5,876 bases of DNA. Source: an uncultured Eubacterium sp. GTDB lineage: Bacteria; Bacillota; Clostridia; Lachnospirales; Lachnospiraceae. The stretch lies in contig CAUCXT010000085.1 in NCBI GenBank assembly GCA_958446835.1, positions 1-5,876 of the forward strand, given 5' to 3'. Position 1 is the stretch's first letter. Each line of letters starts with the position of its first letter. Under the pieces are notes generated by a model. It saw nothing but the letters and a program-made list of their open reading frames with translations. It was not told the origin of the DNA and did not search any database. The position numbers and the translations under genes were made by a program. Shown here piece after piece: positions 5,063-5,876 of this stretch.

Positions 5063-5485
5063 TTACTCGAATAAATGTTTAAAAAAATTAAAAAAATACG
5101 GCAATAGATTCGCAAGAACGATAAACAATGCAATCCACTTGGCAAGTGTTACATTGGATTTTCTCTTTTCCCGCTGCACAGAATCTTCCTTCACGTAAAC
5201 ACGCACGTCCCGCTTTTTGTTAAGCTCCTCAGCATAGAGTGAGCTGCCATCCATCCCGGCAGTCGATACCTTCGCATGACTTGTCGTATTGTCATACTTT
5301 TCATGGTACTGCTCATGGACAGCCTGCTCTGAATGGGCATTTTTGTCATCATCATACATCTGATGATAACGCTCATGTTCATCAACCCCCAAGTGCAGCT
5401 TATTAAATGCTCCACATTTTGGACATATTCCATAATATTTATCATTATCGAATTTCTTGTGACAGCTTATACATGTGACCTTCAT
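5063..5485 (-). CDS. Zinc-ribbon, His-rich protein with a C-terminal membrane segment (unknown function)
   Basis: I do not recognise the 140-residue product as a named protein. Residues 5-24 form a CxxC...CxxC zinc ribbon (C5, C8, C21, C24). Residues 37-45 and 57-65 are an imperfect repeat of pattern H-E-x-Y-H-x-x-Y-D, 20 residues apart, in a segment rich in His, Asp, Glu and Tyr (31-70). A charged Lys/Arg stretch (89-110) is followed by a single hydrophobic helix (about 113-132), so the protein is probably tail-anchored with the ribbon in the cytoplasm. The start is the ATG at 5485 with GGAGG 4 nt before it. An upstream in-frame TTG at 5560 has no ribosome binding site and would place the -10-like TATAAT (5529-5534) inside the gene. 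It follows the amidohydrolase gene by 117 nt with no clear terminator between, so read-through is possible. Confidence 0.75.
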   Translation of the reverse strand: MKVTCISCHKKFDNDKYYGICPKCGAFNKLHLGVDEHERYHQMYDDDKNAHSEQAVHEQYHEKYDNTTSHAKVSTAGMDGSSLYAEELNKKRDVRVYVKEDSVQREKRKSNVTLAKWIALFIVLANLLPYFFNFFKHLFE

Positions 5486-5528
5486 ATATCCTCCATTCAT
5501 TGAAACAGGCTTACTCACCCATTCACAG

Positions 5529-5534
5529 ATTATA
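5529..5534 (-). promoter_or_regulatory. Possible -10 element for the zinc-ribbon gene
   Basis: A consensus TATAAT lies 44 bp upstream of the chosen ATG, giving a plausible leader. No good -35 is found at 16-18 bp; the nearest candidate, TTGGTA, is 20 bp away. It may be a weak or activated promoter, or chance in AT-rich DNA. Confidence 0.35.
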
Positions 5535-5602
5535 CTTAATACCTTTGTTCCTTTTACCAAGATTATTTTTATGTTATGTGTGCTTTATGCAATGCTCATG
5601 TC

Positions 5603-5876
5603 TTATTGCATATCTTCCTGTCTAAAAACAACCCTGCCATCTATTATCGTATATTTAAGAACGCTGTCCGATTTCATTATATTACCATCACTTATAGCAA
5701 AATCTGCATCCTTGCCTACCTCTATACTTCCTACACGCTTCTCTATCATAAGGTGCTTCGCAGGATTGATTGTTATTGCCTTTAACGCGTCAAACTCATC
5801 CATCCCGGACTTAACTGCCAGTCCGGCACAAAGAGCCAGATACTGCTGTGGTATAACAGGCGCATCTGTAATGATC
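5603..5876 (-). CDS. Amidohydrolase family protein, C-terminal 90 residues (start outside window)
   Basis: The reading frame is open to the window edge and ends with TAA at 5605-5603. The visible part starts at the last barrel strand: IITDAPVIPQQYL contains the Asp of the family's TD-x-P motif, usually TDHP, with Ala here in place of His. It continues with MDEFDALKAITINPAKHL and VGSIEVGKDADFAISDG, then YTIIDGRVVF. This is the closing part of the metal-dependent amidohydrolase fold of the imidazolonepropionase-like group, where the C-terminal segment returns to the small beta-sandwich. Such enzymes hydrolyse C-N bonds in cyclic amides or related compounds. The substrate cannot be told from this fragment, and members lacking known activity are common. 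The downstream zinc-ribbon gene is on the same strand, 117 nt away. Confidence 0.9.
   Translation of the reverse strand, partial: IITDAPVIPQQYLALCAGLAVKSGMDEFDALKAITINPAKHLMIEKRVGSIEVGKDADFAISDGNIMKSDSVLKYTIIDGRVVFRQEDMQ

Noticed and set aside
4935..5198. Plus-strand open frame over the tRNA-Arg promoter and the zinc-ribbon gene end
   Set aside because: Its hydrophobic Phe-rich start comes from translating the T-rich side of the tRNA UP element; it has no ribosome binding site and overlaps a better-supported gene.
5486..5560. N-terminal extension of the zinc-ribbon protein from a TTG at 5560
   Set aside because: There is no ribosome binding site before the TTG, a TATAAT lies inside the extension, and the ATG at 5485 has GGAGG directly upstream and gives a protein beginning at the zinc ribbon.

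Overview
The window looks like chromosomal DNA from a moderately low-GC Gram-positive anaerobe, most likely a Clostridia member of the Lachnospiraceae type. The reasons are the strong GGAGG-type ribosome binding sites, AT-rich spacers with consensus sigma-A promoters, an rdgB-ysnB(yfcE) gene pair as in other Firmicutes, a YpsC-like stand-alone THUMP methyltransferase, and a secreted papain-like protease with a copper-amine-oxidase-like N-domain, an arrangement I associate with clostridia. This is inference from gene content; no genus can be named.

Layout from left to right. Positions 1-133 hold two tRNA genes on the minus strand, tRNA-Gly(TCC), cut by the window edge, and tRNA-Pro(TGG). They are read from a near-consensus promoter at 180-208 backed by three phased A-tracts. 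Positions 264-4348 hold a four-gene minus-strand operon read right to left: a promoter at 4320-4348, then rlmL/ypsC (rRNA methyltransferase), a membrane-anchored papain-like protease that begins with TTG inside the methyltransferase stop codon, rdgB (XTP/dITP diphosphatase), yfcE/ysnB (metallophosphoesterase), and a hairpin terminator. Positions 4287-4810 contain no protein gene. They hold the only convincing plus-strand unit of the window, a predicted small RNA of about 92 nt (4439-4530) with its own promoter, a 5' hairpin capped by a GUAA tetraloop, C-rich single-stranded segments and a strong terminator. To its right is a row of DnaA-box-like 9-mers. Positions 4777-4968 hold tRNA-Arg(ACG) on the minus strand with a perfect TTGACA-17-TATAAT promoter and its own terminator. 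Positions 5063-5485 encode a 140-residue zinc-ribbon, His-rich, C-terminal-membrane-anchor protein of unknown function. Positions 5603-5876 are the C-terminal end of an amidohydrolase-family enzyme that runs off the window.

The genes mostly do housekeeping work: translation (tRNAs, 23S rRNA methylation) and nucleotide-pool sanitation (rdgB). The cell-envelope protease is the odd member of that operon. The least explained and most interesting part is the divergent intergenic region at 4320-4700, which combines the operon promoter, a Spo0A-box-like heptamer, the predicted small RNA and the DnaA-box-like sites. No mobile element, CRISPR array or large repeat was seen.
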